Assembly (NCBI GenBank): GCA_015345905.1
Contig: JADDTR010000039.1
Coordinates: forward strand, 80,753-144,752
Source of the DNA: Aotearoamyces nothofagi
Taxonomy: Eukaryota > Ascomycota > Leotiomycetes > Leotiales > Tympanidaceae
Direction of reading: 5' to 3'
Length of the DNA: 64,000 nt
Shown: positions 1 to 11,218 of the stretch, piece after piece
How positions within the stretch are numbered: position 1 is the first letter of the stretch
Layout of the letters: each line of letters starts with the position of its first letter
Notes under the pieces: generated by a model
What the model saw: the letters and a program-made list of their open reading frames with translations, nothing else
Databases searched by the model: none
What the model was told of the DNA's origin: nothing
Program-made: the position numbers and the translations under genes

Positions 1-1
1 T

Positions 2-469
2 GAAGAGGAGCTCTCTGAGATTGCTCGTGCCAACGATACTGACATCGGCGAGACTGACTTTCTGGACGCTGTCACTCGAAGGTTCGAGCATTCATGGGAC
101 GCGCTCATGAAACCAATCTCACGTATCATGACGGAGAAGACTTACTCTAGCTTGTTAGACAGCACATCGAAATATCTTGCCCGAGTACTCGAGAAGCGAG
201 TCTGGAGTTTTGCGGGACGAACCAATCAACTTGGAGCAGTGCGGATGGACAGAGATTTCTCTGGCATAGTCAATGTCGTCTGCCGAGGTGGGAAGTACGG
301 GCTTCGAGAAGTATTCACAAGGGTATTGCAGATCTTGATGGTCGCCAATATGGAAGAGGACGAGTGGGAAGAAGTCCGAGATGGCGATGGCGATGACGGC
401 GAAGAGGGCATGAGTTGGGTAATTACTGAGGAAGAGCGGTTAAAAGCACGGGGAATGGTCAAAAGTTGA
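2..469 (+). CDS. COG4: Conserved oligomeric Golgi complex subunit 4, C-terminal part
   Basis: Partial gene that enters from the left edge; the open frame runs from base 2 to a TGA at 467-469, giving about 155 C-terminal residues. The segment LEKRVWSF...GRTNQLGAVRMDRDFSGIV, followed by GKYGLREVFTRVLQI and an acidic MEEDEWEEV stretch, matches the conserved C-terminal end of COG4. COG4 belongs to the eight-subunit COG tether, which recycles glycosylation enzymes by retrograde transport within the Golgi; this region contributes to subunit and SNARE/Sly1 contacts in the family. The tail contains a Gly-Asp-rich linker (DGDGDDGEEG) that looks lineage-specific. The gene converges on the pseudouridine enzyme gene on the opposite strand. 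Identification rests on motif recognition only; the N-terminal part is outside the window. Confidence 0.85.
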   Translation, partial: EEELSEIARANDTDIGETDFLDAVTRRFEHSWDALMKPISRIMTEKTYSSLLDSTSKYLARVLEKRVWSFAGRTNQLGAVRMDRDFSGIVNVVCRGGKYGLREVFTRVLQILMVANMEEDEWEEVRDGDGDDGEEGMSWVITEEERLKARGMVKS

Positions 470-890
470 GTGGCATAGATAGAAGCCACCATTCGTGGAT
501 AGGTGCCACGATCTCTCAATTGTCGCATTAATGAGAGCTACATAGAAATCTCCATTTATGTAAAATTAAGTTACGGTTTCAAATATAAAGTATAACCGAA
601 CTGCATATCATGCATATATCTCGTGATAGAGCTCCAAAATCGCCCTTCTAGTTGATAATAAAGAAACTATCTATAGCGACAGGTGGCTTTCCACGTCTAC
701 GAACTATGAAATTAGTTATATTATCAAGACGACTTGGACATACACGCTGACTACTTATAAAACGGACCAGATACATTTTTACGTCCACTGTGTATATAGA
801 ATAGTAAATGGTATATAATTTGAAGTCATAATTGGCCGTGCCCTCATATCGTTGAGTCATCGGAACAAGAACTACAATCTACTTCAAGTC
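470..890. other. Convergent intergenic spacer
   Basis: AT-rich 3' spacer between COG4 (plus) and the pseudouridine enzyme gene (minus). It would hold both 3' untranslated regions. I see no gene, RNA or repeat in it. Confidence 0.6.
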
Positions 891-3587
891 CTAACGATCC
901 AAAGAACTCAGCTCCGCCGCCAAAACCCCGATATCTGGACTGACTGCTTGTTTGCTCTTCAGTGTCATCACCGCGGCTTTTTGGGCTACCTCTATCAGGT
1001 TCTCGTCAAGAGCAAGACCTTTTGCGAGGCCTGCCACTAATGCTCCTAAGAATGTATCGCCTACACCATTCACGCTAATAACGTCTTTGATTTGCACAGT
1101 CTCTGATGCTGGGAAGAGACGCATGTATACTCCGCCGACAAGCGTGTCTGTATGTGTACCCCTTGATAGTATATACGGTGCCGTGACACGAGACGTGAGT
1201 CTCGCATCACCAGGTTCTAAGAGGATAGTTACGAGTACACCTATATCCCACATTAGTAACTACAAGGCAAAAAGTTTGGGTAGGAGAATATTGACGACTT
1301 ACCTTTAGCACCAAGTTTCGTGATAATCGTCGGTATGAATGGCAATAGTTGAATAGCCTGTTGTGGAATTCCTTGATCAGCAAGCTTGCTGTTTGTCAAA
1401 GCAACAAATCGATTTCGTGCTCCGGAACTGGGAATCCCAAGGGCGTCTATCACTTCAAACCAATTGCCTTGTTCGAAATAGCCGTTAGACTGCGCGGTGG
1501 CGTACATCGATGCTAATTCGTGCTCGTTGGGAGTAGCTAGGTCGACTTCGTGTTGAGGAAAGACACTTAGGCCAGATCTACTCGGTGCGTTAGCTACGTC
1601 GAAGAATGTCTTCGATAGATATTGACGGGAGGATGAGAAAAGCTTACGAGGCTGGCGGGAATAGTCTCATTGCCTTTGCCACAGATACGGGCTCAAAGGC
1701 AACTTTAGCTCCTGCCTTTTTGCCTGCAGTAGTCCATTTCTTCAACACTGACCCGTGCCAGTTGCCATCAACCACAAGCCATTTCGGTTTTGCGGAATTT
1801 ATCATTGGCTGCCACGTGGAAGAAAAGTCACCTCGAGGTGCGCCGATGATATTCATGTCCGCCATTGCCACATGCAGATCCTTGTTTGAGTTGTTGACAG
1901 CGACATACTGCGCTGTTCGATTGTGTTCATTCCTTTCTAAGACCTTGATTCCGTTTATATCCAATCCCTTTTCTTTTAACGTGGATAGAATCATGTTCCC
2001 CGCAATATCATCAGCCACTAGACTACAAAGTCGTACAGACGCTCCACCGCTTATGAGGTGTGCCGCGGTGGAAACATTGTGTCCAACACCGCCAATAGAT
2101 TGCTCAATGACGGCCGGGTTTGATGTGTGGGCTATCGGAGATGAGTTGGTGGAATTATCAAATGGTGTGTAATCGCAAGAGAGGTCTACTGCAACGGACC
2201 CCGCAACAAGTATGTCTGCCGTCTCAATAATTGGAACTGACTTTGCCGGGAATTCTACACCGGGAATATTCATCACAGGAGATAAAGGCATGGCCGGCAT
2301 GAATGATCTTGATTTCAAGTCAGTTTGCACTGTTAGGTGTCTAAAGGATACAGCTTACTGGTTCTTCTGGCTAGCTGCCGCCTCTAGCTTTGAGAGCTCG
2401 ACGGCAACCTTTGTAGCTCGAGCAACGTTTGATTCGACCAACGCTCTGTTTGCAGGAATACTCCTACCTCCTGTGAGCTCTTTGATCCTAGCCAGGATGA
2501 AAGGAGTATTGGCGTGGCCGAAGAAGCCTTTCTGCTCGGCTTCGCGGACGGCCTCCTCTATGGCGCCATCTATTTCAGACTTCGGAATCGAATGCTCTGA
2601 CGGTATCGGATTTGCGAAGTACAATCCCGATGTCATGTTAAGTAGCCTTCGGGCATCTGGTAAAGTTCGTTAGTCAAGTGGGAGATGGATGGCGGAGTTC
2701 CTTACAGATAATAGCAGCTGCCTCCTTTTCATTTTGAACGACCGAAGGACTTGGTATACCACTATCTCTGGTCCAGAAAGCCGGAAGGTCAATAGGTCCA
2801 GTACGACCATCTGCAAAAGTGGCAACCCCAACGCCTTGAGTTTCCAGATATTCCAATGTACGTGGAATGTCTAGAAAACTTTTGCTACCGCTACTTATAA
2901 CAGTAACCGGTGTCCTTCCGAGCTCTGTTAGATCTGCTGAAATGTCCATAGTATCTTGACCCCCACGATGGACTCCACCGAGGCCACCAGTACCAAATAT
3001 TTCAATGCCAGCCATCTTTGCAAGAATCATTGTGCCAGCGATAGTGGTCCCACCGTTAATTTTGCGTCCTGCTAATCCCTGAAAAAGACATTAGGATATC
3101 ACATGCCGAGCTCATCTACGGAAAACAGAGCGTAGCTTACAAGTCCTGTTATATATGGAAGATCACGTCTTGAGACCTTCATAGTCTCTGGCTTTCCAGC
3201 TGAGGATGCCAACTCAATGATCTCCTCCGGATGAAGTCCAACACGTGCAACACCATGAAGAAGGCCAATGGTGGCTGGAATCCCACCATTGACTCGGACT
3301 ACAGACTCTAAATGCGAAGCCAGAGCGAGATTATCTGGGTATGGGAAGCCGTGTGTATAGATGGTCGTCTCGAGGGCAACGACAGGCTTCCCACGTGCAA
3401 CGGCATCTCGTACTTCTTCAGAGACATTAAAGATGTTAGAGTCGTGCCTGGTAGACTTAATGTCCCGTTGACGGCTCAGAGAAGATCCGCATGTGAAACT
3501 ACGAGGACGGCGCGCGCTGCTTAGCCTCACAGCAAATGTGCGATATGAATGAAGGTGATTCAGTGATGGCCGAGTCTGGGAAATCAT
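891..3587 (-). CDS. Bifunctional pseudouridine-5'-phosphate glycosidase / PfkB-type pseudouridine kinase
   Basis: Six exons (3587-3141, 3078-2706, 2656-2359, 2307-1648, 1577-1303, 1240-891) give an 800-residue protein. Residues ~50-375 are the PsuG (indigoidine synthase A-like) glycosidase, with ALETTIYTHGFPYPDN, GGVHRGGQDTMDISADL and the SGLYFANPIP segment. Residues ~400-800 are a PfkB-family kinase: GGVGHNVSTAAHL near the start and the catalytic NGVGDTFLGALVAG near the end. The kinase phosphorylates pseudouridine and the glycosidase splits the phosphate into uracil and ribose-5-phosphate, a salvage route for RNA turnover. Fungi often carry the two activities fused; bacteria usually have separate psuK and psuG genes. 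The first ~40 residues are rich in Arg and Ser with few acids (RTFAVRLSSARRPRS), which suggests a mitochondrial presequence. The gene is divergent from VTC4. Confidence 0.9.
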
Positions 3588-4323
3588 ATTGCTGTTCAGA
3601 TGAACAGCGCGAAATGACCCCGATCTGTTTCCACCTCCGTTTTATATCATCTGAAGCTGCAATGTCATACGAGACCATTAGCAGACAGGTTTCAGCGATA
3701 TCAGCCGGATATCGCCACTAGAAATAATACAGAGATTCGTCAATATCTCAAAACAGGGGGAAATAAAAATATTGAGAAAGGAAGACCCAGGAGCGTCTTT
3801 GTCAAAGCAACAAGACGTTTACCGGAAAGACGTGTGGGTTTGATATCACGTGAAAACGGCAGATGGTTGTTGAATCCTGAGGCTCAAACCAATTAAACCA
3901 TCACGTGCCACCTATGATATCACCGGGAGTGCTTGCCAAATTAGGATTAACGTAGAAGGGCGAGAGCTCGCACGTTCCCAGCCGAAAGCTCTGATTGGCC
4001 AATTGGCATTTCCTTAGCCAATCTTCCCTAGGTTATCGGGAAGGCAAGCGAAGACGAGGCTTTGAAGCTTTACGGAGCGCTCTCTTCTGCCATTTCTGCT
4101 TGCTGCAGTCACGGACCTGTGCAATAAGTGGAAGTTGCGACTTGCGCATACGGCCCACTCTTGAGAGCTTCCGAAGGTAAGCTGCCAGTGCCTTTTCTTC
4201 TCTCAACATGTCCGATTCCATGGCCTACCGATGCTAATTGTGCAGGACCTCAACGATAAGACTCGCCGCTGGCAATCGACCAACCCCAAGGGTGGTTACA
4301 ACTTCAAACCAGGACAGATCATC
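3588..4323. other. Divergent promoter region between the pseudouridine enzyme gene and VTC4
   Basis: Contains both start regions and the VTC4 5' leader. The frame upstream of the VTC4 ATG is open from 4231, but the family begins at MKFGEQL, so 4324 was chosen. Two CACGTG hexamers lie inside (annotated separately). No other gene is visible. Confidence 0.6.
3847..3907. promoter_or_regulatory. Pair of CACGTG boxes upstream of VTC4
   Basis: CACGTG occurs at 3847-3852 (within TCACGTGA) and 3902-3907, roughly 480 and 420 bases before the VTC4 ATG. CACGTG is the core site of the bHLH phosphate regulators Pho4 (yeast) and NUC-1 (Neurospora), and VTC genes are phosphate-starvation targets in yeast. 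The hexamer is also common elsewhere in this window, so the functional reading is inference. Confidence 0.35.
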
Positions 4324-6899
4324 ATGAAGTTCGGGGAGCAGCTGCGCACGAGCATAATTAAAGAATATCAATGGTACTATATCGCCTACGATGATCTCAA
4401 AGATCAACTGAAGACCGACTTCGTCACCCCACCCACGAAGAAGAACCCTAAGCCGAAGCGAAAGGAATGGACCCCTGAGGACGAGGAGAAGTTTGTTGAG
4501 ACACTATACCAAGAGCTGGAGAAGGTACACACGAAGCAGAAGGTCAAGGCGAACGAAATTGGCAGACGAATTGCCGCAAGCGAAAAGGAGGTCAGTGATG
4601 TAGTTTTAAGACTTGACCAGAGGGCGCCTGTGAGTGCTGAAGGAGAAGGAAGAGACGATGGCCCGACCGAGGAGGAGTTCATGATGCTGGAAGAGGATCT
4701 GAGCGATATAATTGCGGATGTGCATGACCTTGCCAAGTTTGTACAGCTCAACTATACCGGCTTCCAGAAAATCATCAAGAAGCACGATGTAAGTCAAACG
4801 GAGATGCGGCTCTGAACGATGCTTGCTAATCTTGCGTCTTTCGCAGAAACAAACTGGATGGCATCTCAAACCAGCCTTTGCCACCCAGCTCAAAGCGAAA
4901 CCTTTCTTCAAGGATAACTATGATGCGGATATTGTCAAATTGTCACGACTCTACGATATTGTCAGGACTAGGGGACATCCTGTTAAGGGCGACAGTTCTG
5001 CCGGAGGTAGCCAAGCCAGCTTCATTCGAAATACGACAAAGTACTGGGTCCACCCGGACAATATCACAGAGTTGAAGCTGATCATATTGAAGGTAAGGTA
5101 TGAATAGCACATAAAAGGGAAACCATTGGCTAATTGTCTGTAGCATTTACCTGTTCTCGTGTTCAATGCAGGGAAAGAATTCGACAAAAAGGACTCCGCA
5201 ATCACATCCATATACTACGATAACCCGAACACATGGGAACTATATGAAGGCCGCTTGAAGAAGACAGAAGGTGCTGAGGCAATTCGTCTACGATGGTATG
5301 GAGGAATGGATACCGAGACTATTTTCGTTGAAAGAAAGACTCATCGTGAAGATTGGACAGGCGAAAAGTCTGTGAAAGCAAGGTTTGCCACTAAAGAGAA
5401 GAACATAAATGCTTACATGAAGGGGGAACTCCTTCCTGCTGCTCTTTTCGAAAAGGCAAGGAAGGATGGAAAGAAAACAGAGAAGGCAATCGCAGAAGAC
5501 GAGCGCCTTGCCAAGGAAATCCAATACTCCGTGCTCAAGAAAGGCTATGTACCTGTTTGCCGATCCTTCTATAATCGTACCGCATTCCAATTACCTGCGG
5601 ATGCTAGAGTTCGTATCTCTCTGGATACTGAGCTGACGATGGTTCGTGAAGACAATCTCGATGGTAGAAATCGGTCTGGTGATAACTGGCGAAGAATGGA
5701 TATTGGGATCGACTATCCATTTTCTCAGCTGCCCCCTGAAGATATCGAGAGATTTCCATATGCCGTTCTGGAAGTGAAGTTGCAGACACAGGCTGGCCAG
5801 GAGCCTCCTGAGTGGGTTCGTGAGCTCATTGCTAGCCATCTGGTCGAGGCTGTTCCGAAGTTCTCGAAGTTCATTCACGGAACAGCAACGTTATTTCCAA
5901 CCCGTATCAATCTGCTTCCATTCTGGATGCCGCAGATGGATGTTGACATTCGTAAACCTGTCACACAACACTTCGGTATTCAACGGCCCGGAAATTCACA
6001 TAATTCATCTACAAGTGATGATGATATCGATGATTCGGATGAAGACGAAGACGAGGATGAAGAGTATAGAAAGGGGCCTCAAAACACTACTACTGCAAGA
6101 GATCCTTCTGATGACGATGTACGACGGCTGCAGGAAGCACGTGATGTGCTTGAAGAACAAGATTTGGAACGCCGAGCAGATTTCCAAAATGGAACCAATC
6201 TCGATGTTGAAGAACGGATTGCTGCTCAACCTCTGTCCGACGCATACCCTCTATACGACTCGGACGAGGAGGACGAGGGGCGCGACGCATTCGAAGAGGC
6301 TAGGCGTATCGGTGGTTGGCCATACTATTCTAAGCTTATCTCCAAGCATGCAAATTCCTTTGGTTCACACATTTTAAGTGCCCTGCATAAGTTGACGCCT
6401 GTACCAAAACGCACAAAGTTGCCGCATGATGACCACTTGGACGCGTTAGGCAACGGTCAAATCACATCAAAGAGATTCAAGGCACCGAAAGGCAAACACA
6501 TTCATGTCCCTGTGCGAGTAGAACCAAAGGTCTACTTTGCGGCAGAGCGGACCTTCTTGGCTTGGGTAAGTTATCTTCTCTCCACATCTCGTTTATTATA
6601 TTACTAACATCATGAAGCTTGAATTTTCGATTTATATCGGCACTATCGCCGCAACCCTCCTTAACTTCGGTACCAAGCTCAGCAAGGCGAGCTTCATCGC
6701 CTCAGGCGTCTTCTCCCTTGTTGCAATAGTTTCCTTGATCTACTCTGTGGGTATTTATCTGTACCGAGCAAGGGCAATCAGGCAAAGGAAGGCGATTAAA
6801 TACCATGATAAGTACGGTCCAACTGTTCTGTGCGGGGCACTGTTCGTAGCGGTCCTACTCAACATTGTATTTGAAGTAAAGGATAGGGAATTTTTCTGA
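4324..6899 (+). CDS. VTC4: Vacuolar transporter chaperone 4, polyphosphate polymerase subunit
   Basis: Four exons (4324-4788, 4847-5092, 5144-6565, 6618-6899) encode 804 residues. Residues 1-~160 are an SPX domain that starts [19 protein letters not shown] and carries the basic IIKKHDK helix which binds inositol pyrophosphates. The central domain (~190-510) is the polyphosphate polymerase: IRLRWYGG holds the pair of tunnel arginines known in yeast Vtc4, then [10 protein letters not shown] and VLEVKL, a likely metal/phosphate site. An acidic linker ([16 protein letters not shown], near 530-545) follows. The last ~95 residues form the hydrophobic DUF202-type membrane anchor in the vacuolar membrane. 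The enzyme makes polyphosphate from ATP and moves it into the vacuole as part of the VTC complex. Order, length and motifs all fit VTC4 rather than VTC2/3, whose polymerase domain is inactive. Confidence 0.95.
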
Positions 6900-7122
6900 C
6901 TTAACAACGGTGCTGGTATTAAACTGCATACCGAAAAGGCGAGAAACATGTATATATAGCGCGTTATGCATAGCGGGATGGAGCATCCATAGCCAATCAA
7001 TGAATTCAATTCTTAGACGTTCGCCTTCGTCAAGTGCAAATAATGCAAACCCATCATTACCATCCAACGCCATGCCGTGCCGTGCCGGAAACTCCTAAAA
7101 TTACAATGCCTGCTCGTCTCGA

Positions 7123-10100
7123 TCACCGTCGGCGAGCCTGCAGCGCATACTCCAGCTTCCTGATGGCGGCCTGCAGCCCGACGCCCTTGTCACAGTTGCC
7201 CTCCACCCACTCCTCCATCTGCTCCCGCACGGCCCTCATGCCCTTGAGCAGAGGCATGCGCGAGCCCTCCTCGCCCTCCAGGTGGGCCGAGGGGTTGAGC
7301 AGCAGGTGGAAAGCGGCGGCCCAGATGTCCTGCTGCCAGTAGCGCTTCAGGCTCTCCCGGACGCGGTAGGTCTTGCCGGTGCCGGCGCCGGCGCCCAGCC
7401 TGGCGGCGGGCTCGGCGACGGGGTCCATGTACTTGCCGAAGAGCAGGCTGTGGACGATGGCGGCCAGCCCGTGGTAGTCGATCTGGTAGGTCCAGGGGCG
7501 CAGCTCGCGCATCTCGGCGCAGTCCTGCGCCGACGTCTTCCAGTCCGCGATGAACTGCACGTCGGGCCGGAAGAGCTTCATGTCGATGCCGCGCCCGAAG
7601 TCGATGAGCGAGATGCCCTTGCGCGCCCAGCCCGAGGCGCCGTCGCGGCTGTAGCGGGGTGACCAGGTCGTGTGGTCGGGGACGGGGTCGAGCCGGACGA
7701 GGCAGTTGTCGGCTTTGAGGTCGCCGTGGAGGATGCCTTTGCTGTGGAGGGCCTCGACGGTGCGGAAGAGCTCGATGGAGAAGAACATGACGAGGCATTC
7801 GTCCATGACGCCGCCTGCAGATGTCGAGTCGGCGCGGGCCATGTTGACGAGGTCGAGAAGGGTGCCTTGGTCGCGATACTCCTCGATGAGGTAGCATTCG
7901 TCTTTGTACAGGTGCATCTCGTAGACGTTGATCACGCTCTCTGCAGCTCTGGATACGCCGAGTCGCCGTTTTGCTTGACGCATGATGTAGAACTCCCACG
8001 CAGTGGGTGGGTCTTCCATCTTCAATGCCTCTAGTTCTTTGCGGCCGAGGGAGTCGAATTTGCCTTTACCCATTACAGCAGCAGGCGGATCATTCTCGTC
8101 GCCATCGGATTCCTCATCAGGTACATTTTCAAGAAGGTAGACAGGCGCGAATGCACCGGCACCTAATTCCCTCCTCACGCTGTATCGCCTCTCTGCACCA
8201 GGGAACCGCAATGTTGGCGGCATAGCAATGTTAGTGGTGGTCTTTTCACTACTGTTCTTACTCATTTTCGTGACTGCCTTGGCATATTTTCGTAGCTCAG
8301 CTGCTTTGCCTCGGATCTCTGTACTATGGTCAAAGAAGCCATCATAGGAGCTCAATGGGGGTTGGAGATTTTGAAATATCATGTTACGAGTATAATCGTC
8401 GACAGGGTTGCATTGCGCATCTTTGATAATTGGACCTTTGGGAATGATCTCTTTTGCAAGTACCCCGCCCGTTGCTTGAACCTTGGCAGCTATTGATGCT
8501 GTTTTGTTGGACTTATTGCTTCGGCCGAGCACAGGTTGAGGGATTCTCTCTCTCGGTAAGGCTTCGTTGATGATCTCCTGGAACGGGCTGCTCAAAGGAT
8601 CGTTCTCTCTTTGAAAAGAAGAAAGCCGTGGTCCTTTTTCTTTACTTGGAGTCTTGGAGTTGAAGTAATCCTTCTCTGCTCTAGAAGTAGAGGTACCGAG
8701 TGATGATTCTGTCTTCTCAGCAATAGGGGTCATGAAGGGTAGCCGATTCTGCGAGACTTGAGAAGGGTCCCGATATGGCCTTGTCGGTGGGACATAGTCC
8801 TCCGGCGGTATTGGAACGAACATTGTCCGGGCGCTTGGCAGCTCTGGTTGCGGAGAAACCGGGGTGACAACATCTTGTACATGATTAACTTCATCTGTTA
8901 TATCGATACTACTACGTTTGTCGTCATCTCGATCCTCTTCCGTGAAGCGAGTTCCACTAGTATCATCATCGTCATCAAGATTGGGTATATGTTTTCTAGC
9001 TGTAAAATCGGACCATTCGCTCACGCTCTTCACCTCGGACGTTTCGTCGTCACCGGCCTCGCTGGTTGTGATCAGTCGGCCTGTACCGGTGCTTTCCCCT
9101 GCACTGGTGTAGTCTCCGTCAGTCTCGTCGCCGTCGTCTTCGTCACTTTCATCGTCATCATCCTCTTCTTCCTCAACCGCTGGCTTGAGGGGCTGGTTGA
9201 ATAACTCATAGATATCATCAGTAGCTGCGCGAGTGTGGAATGTCATGGTAGGCTCCGCTGAAGCCTTCCGTCTCAGCTTTTTGCCTGAAGGGGACGAAAG
9301 TTTGGTTTTAACTGGCACATGTTAGTTGTAGCTTCAGCTTCTCGAAATATGACGACTTACTGATCTGTGTCTCGTTGACCTCCACAGTCTTCATTCTTCT
9401 ACCCCGGCCTTCACGACTACCATCTTTGATCGCTCCGTTTTCGTCTAGCTCGAGGATCACTGGATCTCGAGCAATTACAAGCTTCTCCTCGACATTTTGG
9501 CTTAATATAGAATCAGTAGCTTCAGGTAATCCATCATTGTCAAAGTCAGCTTCTTTCCCGGCTAGCACGTTAACATTCTCGGGTGTCCAAGTTTTATTTA
9601 ACCACCCTCTAGTGCCTGCCATTACTTCTTCAAAGCTCAGTTCGCTTCCATTTATTTCTGGGGATGGGTAGACTGCCTCGAGGTGCACAAATATACGTTC
9701 GCTTTTACCATTCCGTGGATTCACAGTCATCTGCTCTTTTATAGGAACGATTGTATGAGGATTCGTTGATTGAGGTAAAGACTGAAATACAAAACGCCAC
9801 AACCGCCATAATTAGTCCTGTGATCATCAACATTTGATAAAGATGTGACCAAAAAGAGATATGACTTACCTGATCCTTGAAAACCGCTATCTTGGGAGCG
9901 CTGGACTTCTTTCCGCCAGCTTTCAGAGTCTCCCCTACCCATGGTTTTGGCTCAACGACATTCTCTTTCCTTCTTTCCGCCAAGGATCCAATTGTCTCCC
10001 ATCCTTTCACACCGTCACCGCCAGTGACTACCGCAGGTCCAGCATCATCGGCGTCCGAGAAGATAGCAAGCTTGGCCCGGCCATTTTTCGTTTTCGAGCC

Positions 10101-10862
10101 GCCGACCCCGGAGTTTTGCCTTGGTGCTTGAGGATCTGAAGGTGCGGGCGCAGAAGCAGCAAAGGGATCAATCTTTGCCGCAAGCGCAGGTCTTACAGTT
10201 GGTAAAGCCGGCGAAGAGGGTGCATGACTAGCTTCTGGCTGTTGTTCATATCGTTGCTGGAACTCTGTGTATTTCCTTATCAGTCTGGGTGCTGGCCTGG
10301 CTTCTCTGTCAATTCCAAGCTGATAGACCTCCTGGGCTTGCGTCCATCTTCCAGCCCCTTCAAGCCATGACGCGAATTCCTCGTAGAACAATGCTAGACT
10401 TTCACCAATGTTGTGCCGAAAGAGGAACGCAAATGTTTCGCGTGGGGCATCGGAGAAGAGACGTATATAAGAGAGCCATAATTTCAGGTATCGGGGATCA
10501 TTCTTGTATTGAGGAGAGTTCAGAAAGCTCTTTGTGGCGCGTTCGAGGAGTGGGAGGAGCTGCGACTGAGGGGTTGCCTGCGCCGAAGGATAGGCGCCCA
10601 GAGTCCAACGAACATATCGATCGTAGATATCCAGCGGATCATCGGATTCTGATATGTTTACGAGCTCGGCTTCATACTCCTGTCGGATTGCATCGTTTAG
10701 GTTCTTGGTGTCCGAAGGCGTTGGTGTAGATAGCGCTTGGAGTGGTGAGTGGGAGAAGAGGTTCGCAAGGGTGCGCGCAGACCGGCCGCCGGGTAATGAC
10801 TGTATGTTTTCCTTCTGGCTCTCAATGATATCAAAATCGATCAGGTCCTCCTGGACTGACAT
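7123..10862 (-). CDS. BUB1: Spindle assembly checkpoint kinase BUB1
   Basis: Three exons (10862-9870, 9781-9361, 9311-7123) give 1,200 residues. Residues ~55-210 are the Mad3/BUB1 TPR-like region (DPLDIYDRYVRWTLGAYP, LFYEEFASWLEGAGRW, EVYQLGIDREARPAPRL) that contacts Knl1/Spc105. A middle region with ELSFEEVMAGTRGWL resembles the conserved checkpoint motif of Bub1. A long acidic, Ser-rich linker leads to a kinase domain from about residue 845: RELGAGAFAPVYLL (glycine loop), HGDLKADNCLV (catalytic loop), IDFGRGIDM (metal-binding DFG). Because an active-type kinase domain follows the Mad3 module, this is BUB1 rather than MAD3. It acts at kinetochores and phosphorylates histone H2A to recruit shugoshin. 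The 3' ~800 bases are markedly more GC-rich than the rest of the gene. Confidence 0.93.
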
Positions 10863-11218
10863 TTTAACTGCAATTTAGAGAGAATTGGTCGTAGTTGTCG
10901 CGAAAGTTGGAACCTCAGTTGCTGTTTAACTTTTGAATTGTTGATGTTGCCAAATGAGGCCGTTGTTGGGCCAACACGCGTTTCCACCCTTTTTGGCTGG
11001 CCAAAGCGAAATCAGCGAATAAGAATGTAGAAGCACCCTGACCTGAAGCTCTTATCGCCAATACTATCAAAAGTGTCATTTGTTATCTACGAGGGGATTC
11101 ATTCAATCGACGAGTTTACAGATGTGTGCTCTGCTGAGCCTGCCGTCAGTACACATCGAGCCGGTGCTATGCTAGGGTGATTTTTCTATATTATACTGAT
11201 CTATATAATTGCTCCCCT
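10863..11218. other. BUB1 promoter and APN1 3' spacer
   Basis: Spacer between two minus-strand genes; it carries the BUB1 upstream region and the APN1 downstream region. No further gene or repeat seen. Confidence 0.6.

Noticed and set aside
7190-7999. Long Arg/Pro-rich frame overlapping BUB1 on the same strand
   Set aside because: It is a by-product of the GC-rich stretch; the BUB1 frame carries kinase motifs there.
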